A stretch of DNA of 64,000 nucleotides, from contig NC_087252.1 in assembly GCF_037042905.1 (NCBI RefSeq), positions 14,999,201-15,063,200 on the forward strand, given 5' to 3'. Numbering within the stretch: the first letter of the stretch is position 1; each line of letters begins with the position of its first letter. The notes under the pieces were generated by a model that worked only from the letters and a program-made list of their open reading frames with translations, was not told where the DNA came from and made no database searches. Shown one piece after another: positions 1 to 12,244 of this stretch. The stretch is from Lytechinus pictus. Its lineage: Eukaryota; Echinodermata; Echinoidea; Temnopleuroida; Toxopneustidae. A program made the translations under genes and the position numbers.

Positions 1-189
1 GCAATGAGATCCCAATGAAAATGATAGTGCTTGAATAAGGTCATAGTCAGATTAACGGAGAAACACTGTGATATATTCTTTGTGTTGGGTTGGTCGACCA
101 AACTCTCAGGATGAACGTATATTAGTGACGTCACAAGAAGGGCACAACTTGCGTGTATGGACTATGAATGGCGCAAGCTTAAACTCCCA

Positions 190-564
190 GGGGAGCGTTT
201 CATCAACATTTTGTCCGATAAGTTGTCAGATCTGACACTTTTCCTTACATTTGATTGGCCGAGAGGCATGGTTACTATGGTAACAGTTGGATGAAACGGG
301 ACTTGTCTGATAAAACGCATGACAAGTCCTTTCATGAAACGCTCCCCATGTCAAAAATATCCAGAGACAAAGTTTGACATGCAGCTTTTTCAAACAGCGT
401 TTGTCAATGGTACATGTATACAAGTAACGCACAGCCCTGCGGACTTGTCAGACGTTTTATCCAATGAGTCTTTTTATCCGACAGTTGCCACAGTTTAAGA
501 ACAGTGCTTCTCAGTCAATATCAAGGAAAGCTGTCAAATCCGAATGTCGATGAAACGCTCCCCT
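190..564. mobile_element. Foldback MITE, GGGGAGCGTTTCATC termini
   Basis: Left end GGGGAGCGTTTCATC (from about 190) and right end GATGAAACGCTCCCC (to about 564) are inverted copies. The interior repeats the same words (TGAAACGCTCCCC again near 336-348). No coding capacity. Confidence 0.6.
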
Positions 565-1039
565 CAGTGCATTGGGTCAAATTAGCACATACAAGATTTA
601 ATTCTCTATAGTGCAGCAGAGTGACTTACTTTGGAGTGGACAATTTTGAAGTTATCAAATGAGCTTGTTTGAAAAGATGCATGAACAAGAACACAAACAT
701 GGATAAAGTCTATACATCATTTATTCAAACACTGATAGAATTTCAGTGCATTGCTACGATATCTTCACATGTATAAATTCAATATAACACTCTTCCAATC
801 CTATAACATGGCGTGAATCAACCCCAAATGCTCACAAATGCATCAAATAGCATCTCTATTCAATTTTTTTCATCGAATCAAATTGCCATTCTGTCATATC
901 CGGTCATGTACAGTATGTAAAAATACCCCCCCCCCCCCCCACTTCAAAAAAGAGATGAAGAGATAATACTCCTAAAAGCAGATTACGTGCTTAAGAGCCC
1001 ATCAAATGCAATCTTGATATTACAGAGGTTCATGGAAAT

Positions 1040-1267
1040 GATGAAATGTTGCTGCTACAAGAGTACGTTGCTGCCAAAATGGGTATGTTGCTCTCAAAAT
1101 GAGTACGCTGCTGCCAAATAAACTATGTTGCTGCAACAGAGTATTTTACTCCCCCAATAGAATATGTTGCTGCAACACAGAGACGGTTGCTGCCAAATGG
1201 AGTACGTTGCTGACACATACAATATGTTGCTACCACATATATTATGTTGCTGCCACATAGAGTATAT
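1040..1267 (+). repeat. Degenerate tandem repeat, GTTGCTGC core
   Basis: About nine imperfect units of roughly 24 bp built around GTTGCTGC followed by A-rich sequence and GAGTAYG. No protein function suggested. Confidence 0.75.
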
Positions 1268-2781
1268 GCCTGGATGGATGAGACGAGATCATTTCTCTCT
1301 GGTATTCACTGCACAAAGGTATATAGATAATGAATGGCATTTATCTATTTCATTGAGTCTCTATGTACACAATGATGACTTCTCACTTATTTCTTCTCTT
1401 CCACGGCAAAGTCAATATCTATAAACAGAAAAGAGAAAATAAAGATCAAATTATGAATAGGAGATATATAATAGACGATGATCAGATGTTAGAAATTACA
1501 AACAAAAATCATATCCTGAAATTTTCTGCCAATTCCATGGATTGGAATATGTTTTACATCAAAATGAAAAAAAAAATACACAAAGAGTACCTGATGTCCT
1601 GATCAAAATATTTTTTAGTGAAATTGAAAATTTACAATGTAAAACACATAGATCCTATCATCCACATCAAACCTGTTTTGGGTCATTTAGAATTACATTC
1701 ATATTATCTTGTATTAGTAATGTAAGCAAGAGCATGGATTTACCAACAGTCTTTAATATCGTTACTCTGCCATTACATTTATAGTAATTACTCGGGCTCC
1801 ACAGTATTGCATGTTTGGGTATTCAATTCACCATAACTGTAAAAATAACCCTATGACAGGCAGTATACTATTATTTTGCATTAATTTCTTTTTTTTCGGG
1901 GGGGGGGGGCTACTTTTCATTCACAATTTACTGTCTAAATCTGCAATACAGGATAAGCTTTAACACTGAGATGAATGGGGATTTTCAGGGATCCTTTTCT
2001 TAAGTTTCAAAATTTTGGCTTTTTTCATCATTTTGTGGGCAAAATCACCCCCAGCCCCCATGCATCTTTTTTACCTGCCCATGATAATGAATAAGTCACA
2101 TATTGTTATTTAAAGTTATGTTCACATGCCACCTTTTTTTTGGGGGGGGTGAGGGGGGGGGGGCAAAGAACTACAGAATGTAGATGGGAGAAGGTATATA
2201 TATATATATATTGGTTGGGTGACACATTCATGATCCTTTTGCTGGGACCCTAGCTTGAATAAGAATGACGGGAATACTGTCCATGTTTAATAACAGCTCA
2301 AAGTACATTTCTTGTATGAAATGTATAAAACTTAAGTTGTTTATAATATCGGGAATGGAGATATATAATTGACCTAAAATTGACTACTAAATATAATAAT
2401 GTCACAGAATTTTAGTATTATCATCTTGTGCTGCCTTATTAATTACTAAATACAGTTGTGCTCAAAAGGTTAGTGAACCCCACCACAAAATGCACTCCTT
2501 ATCGCTGAGTGTCAAATGAAGACAACAGCACTACAATGTTCGACAAGCCCAGAAAAACAAACTTGATTTAATGTACTAGTAATATGTTCTCATCTGACTT
2601 TACATTTAAACATCTAAAACATGGCAGAACTTGAATACTTTGAATATGTCCATTTTCTGGTGGGATTCCCTAACTTTTGAGCAGCAATGTACAAACCTTA
2701 ATTTTCATTGGCAACTTTGGTTCTGTTATGGCATAGTGTAAAATTCACTTTAATGCAGAATGGCGGTTAAGAAGATCTCAC

Positions 2782-2909
2782 CTTTGAATTCAAATGTAGG
2801 GAATTGCGTCATGTCACCTCCTCCAAACATCTTGTTGAGTTTTCCGATCTCCGTCTGCATCTGTTTCTCTGTCTGAGCGTCAGAGTCTACCAATTTACCG
2901 CCAGCTGAC
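2782..2909 (-). CDS. ATP5PF: ATP synthase coupling factor 6: second coding exon
   Basis: 128 nt from a TATTACAG acceptor to a GTGAGATC donor. It encodes SAGGKLVDSDAQTEKQMQTE then IGKLNKMFGGGDMTQFPTFE and FK, matching the helical C-terminal half of F6 (KLxxMFG...FPTFxF). It leaves one base for a third exon expected to encode about ten residues (family members continue with a DP-containing tail). I found no convincing third exon in 1-2781. Reading through the donor would add GEIFLTAILH and a stop, which does not resemble the family. Confidence 0.92.
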
Positions 2910-3179
2910 CTGTAATATCATGACACGTGAGAGTAAATTGCAAAGCGTGACCTGCCACCCAAAAATCATACATGTACATGTAAGTCGCCAAGAACAGTGT
3001 ATTAGCTACAGTGGACGGCGGTGGTCAGGGCAAAACCAGCACAGATTTCTTGCTTATGTCAGAGTGTTATTACATTGATATTCCTTCACTTTTGGCTTTA
3101 AGACCGCTATCTCAGCCTGAAAAAAAATCTGTAATGCCGTGAAATAGCAACCATCAGTAAATGAGTATAGCTAGAACAC

Positions 3180-3425
3180 TGGCCCAGAATGATATTTAAG
3201 ATTTCGATTGAACTTGAAAAAAACGCATCCTTAGCTTTGAAATGAAGAATAGCTTGTCAAAATTGATCAACAATACCCAACACACGTGCTTGGTTGAATG
3301 TAGAATCAAATGAGTGAGAGCTTCAAACAATATAAGGAGAAAACAAGTTTTAAAGTGTAAGGTTCTCTCAAGCATGAGATGTGCACACTGTACAAATCTC
3401 ATTGAAACTTCCAAGCAGTTCACAA
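3180..3425. repeat. Interspersed repeat (copy also at 44795-45245)
   Basis: Shares long blocks in inverse orientation with 44795-45245, for example the CTCAAGCATGAG / CTCATGCTTGAG block and the GAAACTTCCAAGCAG block. It lies in the ATP5PF intron, and a CCTGCCACCCAAAAAT end is visible near 2950. Probably a MITE family. Confidence 0.5.
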
Positions 3426-3530
3426 AACGTGATATCAGATAAACTCTCGTATCTTTCCGTTTTTAACTTTACAACTTCAGATTTTGACGGTAGGAAGAAA
3501 TTGTTCTTTCAGATAAGCTTATTTTCTCAC

Positions 3531-5326
3531 TAGTGCTGCAAGTCAGGCGGCATGTTCGGGTTCTGTTCGGTTCGGCAGGGTTCGGCAAATTTTTTCCGAA
3601 CTTTGGTTCGGTTCGGCGTTCGGCAATAAATGCGCAATTAAATTATCAACATATAAAACCAAGGATTGCCAACCCTCGATAAAATTATCATATGCAATTT
3701 CTGTCGTTTATTTATAATAAATTTTGTTTCTAAAAAGAATGGTTATAAAAATTGCTGCATAACTTTCTTTTATTTATTTCAATCTTGAAACCAAAAATAA
3801 GAGTCATTTCTACTTTCATTTTTAAATTGAATAAAAAAAAACAAAGAAAATAATATTGATAACGAGAGAATGAGGACAGAAACAGAATTACAAAGAACAG
3901 AATATTTTTTGTTCATTGATTATTCCATGTAGATATGATCATGATTGATTACAATGCCATTGCAAACGCAGCTTCTCCGATTGGAAAGTGTTGATCGGGA
4001 TTGTCGGAACAGTAGACAAACAACCTCCACTCAACTGTTATTATACTGGTAAAATTCACATTCCAACGAATATGAAATCTTTTAGAAAGTCCCTATTTTC
4101 TGAAAAGTGGTTAAATCTGGTCAATCAATTACTTTAAAAAGATAAAATATCAGTCCATTCTTGGTCCCGAAAGATCGACACTCGAGTGACTTCAAACATA
4201 TTTCCAACACGAAAATGAGTACATGGGACTGTACTGTGTATTTTAGTGTTATGAAATCACTCGGCGTTGATCGTCAGAACCAAGACGGAACTGAAAGTTT
4301 ATCATTTCATTTTCAGTAAATGACCAGATTAAACCACTTTTTAGCAAATATTGACAATGGAAAAACATTTCAAATTCGGAATATGAATTTTACCAGCGTA
4401 ATAGCAACTGAGAGCAGGTTGTTTGGACTTCCTGTTTCAACTTTCCTTATCAACCATTTCCAGTACACGATCAGGGAACATGCGTTGACTTGCTTTGAAT
4501 TTTTATCATTTCTGTTTTTTCTAACCTCATTCCTTCATCTCTTATTAATTTATTTTTAATATTGATATGTATATTTCAGAAGGTGAAATATACATACTTT
4601 ACCATTACTTTGTCAGTCACAAGGAATGAATTTATGTCATTTTTTTTCTATTATTAAATACAAAACAATTACATGGACGCCCGATCACAATCATGATCGA
4701 TTACACTTATACGTAATTCAACTTCACTTTTTAACCGAGTTTAGCTTAAATGTCCCCACATTTTATGAGAAAAAAATAAATTCATGGTAATAAAAAAATT
4801 GAGACTGATAAAAATTCAATCAAAGACGAGACCAAAGCTGTCATACTTTGTCATTTACGAGGAATGAATTTATGTCTTGTCCTTTTTCTTAAATAGAAAA
4901 CAATTAGGTCCGATTACGATCATGATCGATTACGGCAATACGTAATTCAACCACACTTTTATACCGAGTTTAGCTTCAAATGTCCCCTCATTTAATGAAG
5001 AAAAAATATATTCATGTTAATAAATATTCTTAAGTTGATAACAATTCAATCAAAGACAAGATGTGAGCTTAAATGGTGGATTTAAAAAATATTTTGTGTG
5101 GAATTCTTATTGTGCACAATCACTAACCAATATTTTTTTTTCATTTTATATTTAAATATATGTAGTCCCCACTTTTATTCATATAATGTAGTGAATAAAT
5201 ATGCCAAATTTTTTTTTTTTACCGAACCACCGAACCAGGCCTTTGTGTTCGGTTCGGTTCGGTCCGGTTCGGAAGTGCCAAGTTCGGCGAACTTCCGTTC
5301 GGTTCGGCAGTTCGGCTACAGCACTA
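3531..5326. mobile_element. Non-autonomous hAT-like transposon with TTCGG subterminal repeats
   Basis: Termini TAGTGCTG and CAGCACTA are inverted copies and are flanked by an identical 8-bp duplication, TTTCTCAC, at 3523-3530 and 5327-5334: the hAT signature. Both ends carry clusters of GGTTCGG words in opposite orientation, likely transposase-binding repeats. The 1.8-kb interior is AT-rich with no transposase frame. It lies in the ATP5PF coding intron. Confidence 0.8.
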
Positions 5327-5482
5327 TTTCTCACTCTCATGGGGTGAAGTGATACACAAAATGTTCCATCACCACTCACCAGGATTCCAGATTGACAGCG
5401 GACGACAGACCTTCCATGGGCTCAACTTAAAAAACATGCCCAGCATTATAGTTATTTTAATTCTGAACTACTCAAAACTCAC

Positions 5483-5665
5483 TTCTTCTTGTTACTGTAT
5501 TCCCTGATTTTATCCACAAAGAGCTTCTGGACCGGGTCTGCGGGGGCTGCAGCTTTGGTCTTGGCCATGACGACGCTACTGACCCCGAGGTTGCGCCTCA
5601 CCAGCACGGTTAAAGCCGGCCTCACCTGGCTTCCTGTACGTAATACCTGCTGCAGCATGATAGGT
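5483..5665 (-). CDS. ATP5PF: ATP synthase coupling factor 6, mitochondrial: first coding exon
   Basis: Stalk subunit F6 of mitochondrial ATP synthase, encoded in the nucleus and imported. The ATG is at 5658-5656, preceded by a TCTATGTAG acceptor, so seven UTR bases lie in this exon. It encodes 58 whole residues: an Arg-rich, acid-free presequence (MLQQVLRTGSQVRPALTVLV then RRNLGVSSV) typical of matrix targeting, and DPVQKLFVDKIREYSNKK, the best-conserved part of F6. The GTGAGT donor splits a Lys codon that is completed exactly by the exon at 2909. A Lys/Ala stretch at 33-40 is less conserved. Confidence 0.93.
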
Positions 5666-6524
5666 CTACATAGAAGGATAGAAAAAATAATAATAGTTAC
5701 ATTTATATCTTCTAGATCTTCATACACTTTGTTCTAGAAGTGCTTTACTGTACATTGCAATTATCATAACCCCTGGTCATCGGATCCTGGCATGCCCGCA
5801 CGCAATGTATGCACTTTCTGCACTCCCTGGGGGGTATTCCAACAAGAGTTCAAAGACTCTATTTCTAGGCATAAGAATAAGGCCTCAAAACAATCGTTAC
5901 TGTATGTTGCCCTCATACATGTAAGTCAATAATTAGGAAGTTGGATCAATTAGATTTTTTTCATACCTTCACTGCCGCAATGCACAAAGAAAATCATCCA
6001 TGGAATGATTTATTTGTGCAGTCAAAACAAGTGCTTTTTTTAAGCTCAAATACATATTATATTTGCAAATTCTTTGCCCTAATCTGACATTTTCTAACAA
6101 GAACAATGCATTTGTAAATTTCAGGTCTGCTAGAAAAATAATTAAATGAATAAAAAAGTAACTATATTTTGCACTTTTATGGTTGGTTGGATGAGGGCAA
6201 TATAAAACTAGTTTTTAGGCCTAAAAAATGCATGATCAAGGATGATTAATATAAGTGCAATTCAAGTAGACTCCAACTGAAGCCAGTGCTGTCATAAGAT
6301 AATGATGTGATCGCTCTATGATATCGCTCTATGATATGATACAGTGTTTTAATTGATAGCATTCACTGTCATGTTTGTAATACAGCTGAGCATACAAACG
6401 TGACTGGCTGGCGCGTAAGTACAAACATGACGACAAACGATCAAACTTTGAAGAGTAACCTGATCCTGAATGTTTATCATAAAGATTGGCTATTTTCCAG
6501 CATATATTTCAGAAAAGTGGTAAG

Positions 6525-7424
6525 CCCGGGGGGCCACTTCCATTGACATTGGATACCATGGGTGACCATGGGGTTTCGAAAAGCACCCTAAACAAGTATT
6601 TTCCATGTTCTGAAAATGCACCACTTAACAAGTATTGGAAACAGGTCGATACCCTTGACCTCAGGCGGATCAAGGGGGGGGGGACATGGGCCGGTTGTGC
6701 CCCACCCCCCCCCCCCCCATTGAGGCACAAATAAAAGTTGTAATGTAAAAATGCAGTTGAAACACAAATGTGCCTCCCCCCCCCCTTTGAAAGTGAAGAC
6801 CAATTTTTTTTTTGCTTGTCAAATTTTTTCGTGGATGAAAATCCCTTAATTTTTGGTTAAAACCCTTTCTTTTCTTTTTTTTTGCTAGTCAAATATTTCC
6901 TCGGGGAAAATGACCTCCTAAACAAGTACAACGATATCTTAAATGTTATGTCACAGATGTTGGCTTTACGTTTACCACCCCACACACCTCGCTCAAATCG
7001 GACCCTAATTCCTCGGTCACATTTGCTGTATGGCAGCCGTACGGTAAGTCGAAATAAGCTGTTCAATTCATTTTTATTAAAACCACCTAGCTGGTACAAA
7101 AATATTAAAACGGCTGTTTTCCACTTGCCGTATGGCAGCCGTAGAGCAAATGTGACCAAGGTATAAACATGTTCACTGTAGTGTTGGGGCAAGTTACATC
7201 CTTAAGTATTTAGGTCTTTTTATACCCTCGCAAATTGGACCGTAAACACTTAGTTTTCATAGCGAAATATATGTACCCTTCTTTTCATTATTTAGTGTTT
7301 TTGACAATTATGTTATATATACATAATGTGCCCTATCTTGGAAAAGAGATCCGTTTTACATGTTTTTGGGGGGTTACTTATGGTATCCACATGTCAATGG
7401 AAGTGCCCCCCCCCCCCTCCCCGG
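6525..7424. mobile_element. Foldback element with CCCCGGGG...CCACTT termini, copy 1
   Basis: Left end CCCGGGGGGCCACTTCCATT and right end AATGGAAGTGCCCC are inverted. Internal AACAAGTATT words are shared with the copy at 11321-11875. The interior also holds an inverted pair TTGCTGTATGGCAGCCGTA (7023) / TTGCCGTATGGCAGCCGTA (7125). Lies in the inferred ATP5PF 5'UTR intron. Confidence 0.6.
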
Positions 7425-7659
7425 TGTGGTAAGCTGATTGTATTAATTTTCTCCGGCATAGACCCTGCAGTTAGGGGTCGGTCAAACCTCCATTACAACC
7501 CCAATGGCAATGCCAAAATGACAGACATCCGTCTGCTTATGAGGACAAAAAAATATGAAAATGTTTTTTAAAAAACCTCACAAACAGCGGATAGATCCAA
7601 TAGTCTACTAGGCCTAGTACTAGTATAGTCTTCAGTCTAAATACCTGCAATACCATTAA

Positions 7660-9464
7660 GCCTGAGTCGAATCGATTTTAAAATCGGTGTTCGATCGATG
7701 TCATCGAACGCCGATGCAGATTTTGCAAAATCGGTGCATCGAAAAAAATAAATAAATACGTCGGCCGGCCGATTCATTTGGTTCACACAATCAAACATCA
7801 AAATAAACAGTAATATCCGTCTTGACTACTACTTACTTCATTTATATTGCCCCCAAAATGAAACGGATTGTGTAATTATGATGCCTATTCACCATTAATT
7901 TGAAGTTTATTTCGATCATAGTTCGAGTCTTACTCATCTGCATGGCTCGTCTGCTCGTGCCGAGATAATTTATGCACGATGAATTTATGAATGGAAGTCG
8001 CCATTGATCGTGCATGCGCAGTACTGTGCTTTAATTCAAATCAGAAAATGGCCGGAAAATTGATGCGATCAACGTATAAAAGTAAATCTTGCTTTCATGA
8101 ACAATATTAATATCATGACCATAGAACATGATTTAATCGTAATATTTAACAATAATTTGCATATGATAATCATTAATATGAATTTAGAGCTTGATGTGAA
8201 ACGTTTGTATTTCGTTTCAATTTTCAATGGCGGACATCACATGACGATCGACTTGAGTGAGTGGAATCGCACTTGTCTAAAAAAATAATTACACGTCAGG
8301 ATTGATTATTGAACATTGTCAACATGTAGAAACTCTTTTGATGATCGTAATATCACCATATGATAATATTTTACATGACACAACAGAGAAAAATTACATT
8401 TGATATTTTTTCCCATCAATTAGAAGCTTGTTTGTGCCCAACTTTGGGCTCTGATTTCATGAATGGAAAATATGTCAGACGTCATCGAACGCGCATGCGC
8501 ATTGTGCTTCTTTTCTCGGAGCTCGGAGACGTCCAGAGATGGAATAAAAAATAAAAATAATGCCAGTATAATACTATTAATTCTTCCATATGAACATAAC
8601 ATACTTTGCTGACATCGTCAATATTTTTAGTATGGCCATAAAATCTTATTAAATCGTAATTATTTTACATCCAATAATAATTTATATGAAGTTAGAGCTC
8701 GATCCGAGACATTCGTATTTATTTCGATCACAAGCTCTTGTGTCTAATTAATATAAATGGATTATCATCAGGATTAAGTCTCGAACATCGTCAGAACTCA
8801 TATTCCACAATCTTTCCTCACAATCGTTATATCAGCATTGAATACCAATTCAAATGACCATCCAGAGAAAATTACGTATTTATTTCCATCAATTTATTTG
8901 GAGCTAATTTTGGGTCCAACTACCCCGCCAACTACACAATCTCAGGCAAGTTACAGCGCTCTCCCCGCTGTTTGCACTTGTTAGATGGCGCTGGCAAGCA
9001 TGCCTGTCGTTTCGGGAGAGTGAGTGAATGGGGCTGGTGTGTGCGAGGTTGGACTGCGAATGCTAGTTGACCGAAAATCATTCGGATCGACTCTGCGTGA
9101 TTCATGTCTTTAAAATTGTTTCATTTTAAACTTATATGTTATCATCTGCAAATATCATTGTTGAAGATATTTTGGGAAGAATTCTGCATTGCCCCCGGCC
9201 TTTTTTGTGTTTTGTGATCATGGAAAATACAAACGAACTTTGCTCTGTCATCTGCTTTTGCAACGCTCACCCGGCGCGGCCAGCGCAGACCGTCAGTGCA
9301 TGTAGCTTAGTGCATGCATAGCTATAGCGCATGCATCGACGGCCGGCCGGCCGGAGCAAAAAAAATGACTCGATTTTCCCCGCCTTCAAATTTCGATGCA
9401 TCGATGTTCGATCGAATTAAAGCTGTCGAACACCGGTTTTCAAAATAATCGATATGACTCAGGC
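7660..9464. mobile_element. TTAA-flanked (piggyBac-type) non-autonomous transposon
   Basis: GCCTGAGTC at the left and GACTCAGGC at the right are inverted termini directly flanked by TTAA (7656-7659 and 9465-9468). The inverted similarity continues inward through ATCGATT and CGGTGTTCGA. TTAA duplication is typical of piggyBac-type insertion. The 1.8-kb interior has no transposase frame. Lies in the inferred 5'UTR intron of ATP5PF. Confidence 0.7.
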
Positions 9465-9578
9465 TTAAATACCATACTAGACAGATATTCATTAGACATT
9501 AATAAATCAGACTAAAAATTATTGAATCGTGTGGAAAACTTAGTCTAACGTTAACAGTAAGGGCCTAGATTAAATTTG

Positions 9579-9910
9579 GTGCGCAAACGCCGGCAACGCA
9601 ACGCCAACGGGCGTGAAAATTGACGCCGGGCACCATTCATTTTTGTTTTTCAATCTGAAAATAACTGGTGAAGGATTTTTTAAAGAAAATCATATTTGGG
9701 CACAGTTGCTCAAATAAGAAACTTAGGCCGAAACTTATAAGGAACATTGTCAACTCAATTTTTTGTGAACAAAAACTTTGCCTGTGCCTACCGGCTGCGA
9801 GCTGCCCGGCGCGTCGACAAACGCCGTGTGGAGCTAGCGACGAAGTTCGGGGAGATGTGCATGCCGGTTAACCTGCCCGTGCGGTTGCCGGTGGGCCGTA
9901 GCCGGTAGCG
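9579..9910. other. CG-rich island, no gene recognised
   Basis: Locally high GC with GCCGG/CCGGC words in both orientations (ACGCCGGCAACGCAACGCC, GGCCGTAGCCGGTAGCG). It could be a foldback element or a CpG-rich promoter side region of ATP5PF. No frame of interest. Confidence 0.35.
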
Positions 9911-10032
9911 CCATGGCATGAGCGGTGGGCATTTAATTGTATTTTAGCAAACTATTTCTTTCTTGAAATTAGTCTTTTTACAGCAAGATGTTCAACGTTA
10001 CTGATATATTGGCCAGTACCGTCATCACTTAC

Positions 10033-10150
10033 CGTTTCCAGGCGAAAATTCAAGATAAACTTCGATCTTCCGTCTGATCTCACGTCGGACGTTGTCGGAG
10101 AGCTAGAGGTCGATGGGTCATGTCATCCAAATCGACGAACGTAGAGGGCG
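10033..10150 (-). other. ATP5PF: Probable 5'UTR exon and promoter region of ATP5PF
   Basis: The first coding exon begins with a splice acceptor just before the ATG, so a non-coding exon must lie upstream. At 10033 the minus strand shows a strong donor (ACG then GTAAGTGAT), preceded by about 120 nt of CG-rich, non-repetitive sequence with a CGGAAG ETS-type core, common in promoters of respiratory-chain genes. The upstream limit is a guess. It could belong to another transcript. Confidence 0.4.
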
Positions 10151-10509
10151 TCAACAATTCGTCAACTCTTGAGAGAGAGATATAATTATTATCTCTAGTC
10201 TATGTTTTCCCTTCATTTTTCTTTTCCACCATTTTTTTAAAATAAATTTTTGGTCATGGACTCTTAGGTGGCTCCAAGCCCAAAACTCCCATCTATAGCA
10301 TCTGCAAGTAATAAACAGACAGTTGAGATGGCTTTATTTATAAATGTCTAATGAAGACAAAGATAAAGTAGGGCTAATTGTGTTGGTGACAGTTGATCAC
10401 TAACAGTTTAAACAACTTCTGGTTTAAAGGCATTCACCGAAGATAATCAGATCAATTCAACCTTAACAAACCAAGCATGATCAAGAACAAAAAAATACAG
10501 TTAGAAATT

Positions 10510-10708
10510 CAGGGGCGGATCCAGGATTTTCGAAAAGGGGGGCACAATTTTCCGAGGATATAATTTTGACAACCTCAAAAAAAAAGGTTTTCAACCAAAA
10601 ATTAAGGATAGTCTTTATATTTCGTCGCGTCTGTTTCAACGGCCTTTTTCTTTTGCTTCTCAAAAGGGGGGCACGGGCAGGCTGCCCCTCTCCCTGGATC
10701 CGCCAGTG
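10510..10708. mobile_element. Short MITE, CAGGGGCGGATCCAGG termini
   Basis: CAGGGGCGGATCCAGG at 10510 and CCTGGATCCGCCAGTG at the right end are inverted termini, 199 bp apart in total. An AAAGGGGGGCAC block recurs just inside each end. hAT-like ends, but no clear target duplication seen. Confidence 0.65.
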
Positions 10709-11320
10709 GCATGATACGCAGGTCGAGATCATGATCGGTGGCCGTTATTTCCTTTATTTGTTCTAGTTTTTTATTAATTTTAACCGAAAACCTGATTTCA
10801 CCTCTAAAAAAGATAGGCCTATTTCATTTTGATAAAGGCATTTTTTCCTATGGGGATTTTTTTTTCCAGTTCCGCCGCCCCTGACCTATCCTATAAATTG
10901 TTTGGCATGAATACGTGAGGTGTTTAAAATGTAACTTCGTCGCTCTTATTAATTTCAAGAAACATCGTTTTTTTAAGCTGCAAACTACATTTAGCAATCG
11001 GTTCTCATGTTATTAAACACTCTTCTCTTGTAGTTTATTACTATATGTTTAATCTTTCTTTTATTTTGGGGTTGAATTTTACTTCTGGAAATAAAAGATT
11101 TGGCACCATTGATGGTAGTGATATTTATCTCTAATAAAAGAATTCCAAACAATACTTTCATCCATTTTATTCAAGAATGATTTGACCGATCTTACGTCAG
11201 ACTTAAAACTCTCTAAATACTTTTTTCCGAACTTGTCTTCCTCATCCAAAAATGCGTGTAAGATTATTGCTTATTATCAGCACGGAAATTTCCGTGATTA
11301 TCAGTCTGATCAGGGGAAAA

Positions 11321-11875
11321 CCCCGGGGGGGCCACTTACATTGACGAGTGGATACCATGCGCGACCAAAAAAACACGTAAAAAGGATGTCTTTTTCACGA
11401 TAGGGCACGTTACGTACGTAACGTGATAAGGGTGTCAAAATCACAAAAATAATGAAAAAAGGGTATCTATTTCGCTAGGAAAATTACGTGTTTAGGGTCG
11501 AATTTGCGGGGATGATAAAACAAAATTAAAATGTTTTATAAAGGATGTCCTTTTCGCCCCAACACTTCGTGTTTAGAGTCCGATTTGCGCGAGGTGTAGA
11601 AGGTGGGGTCGTACTAAACCAAATAAATTAAAGACGAAGACCGAAGGACCCGTAACAATAAAACATTCCTGTACTTGTTTAGGGGTTCATTTCAGGAAAT
11701 ATTTGCCAAGAGTATCGTTTTATTTCCAATACTTGTTAAGGGTAGGGTTTTAGACGCCAATACTTGTTAAGGGGTGCATTTTCAGAATATGGAAATTACG
11801 TGTTTAGGGTGCTTTTCGAGACCCCATGGTCGCGCATGGTATCCACTCGTGAATGGAAGTGGCCCCCCCGGGGGG
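11321..11875. mobile_element. Foldback element with CCCCGGGG...CCACTT termini, copy 2
   Basis: Inverted ends of about 45 bp: CCCCGGGGGGGCCACTTACA then GAGTGGATACCATGCGCGACC, mirrored at 11828-11875. The interior contains the 20-bp palindrome at 11406-11425 and repeats of TACGTGTTTAGGGT and AATACTTGTTAAGGG. Same family as 6525-7424. Confidence 0.7.
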
Positions 11876-12244
11876 AAAACTAACGCTCAACTTAGCCATG
11901 ATTTTAGACGTTTTAGTCGTAATAGGCCCTGTTATCCATTTCAAAATGACAGGCCCTAACCTTTGATCCGGCAAAATATATTAAAACAAGTTTATATTCT
12001 TTAGAATTAATATCCCGCTTTACATCAAAGAAAATTTCAGCTCGTGCTTTGTATCCGTGTTCATATACTAGGCCTATATTAAATGCGCCTGTTTTCAGGT
12101 TAGAGGGGACGTTTGTTGAAGAGGACAAATCGATCAGCTCGCAAAATTTACAATAATAAACAGTGCTTTGAATGACAGCCATCCTTTCGTGTCCATTTAA
12201 CAACAAAAAATGTGCAACATTAATTTTATTTCGCACTTGATACA

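Noticed and set aside
1981..2060. Candidate third exon of ATP5PF near a GGATCC
   Set aside because: Poor acceptor and no family-like tail in the required phase.
2748..2909. ATP5PF ending by read-through into GEIFLTAILH
   Set aside because: A strong GTGAGATC donor interrupts exactly where the family sequence stops matching; the read-through tail is unlike coupling factor 6.
6486..6803. Gly/Pro-rich frames
   Set aside because: Caused by poly-G and poly-C runs at transposon ends.
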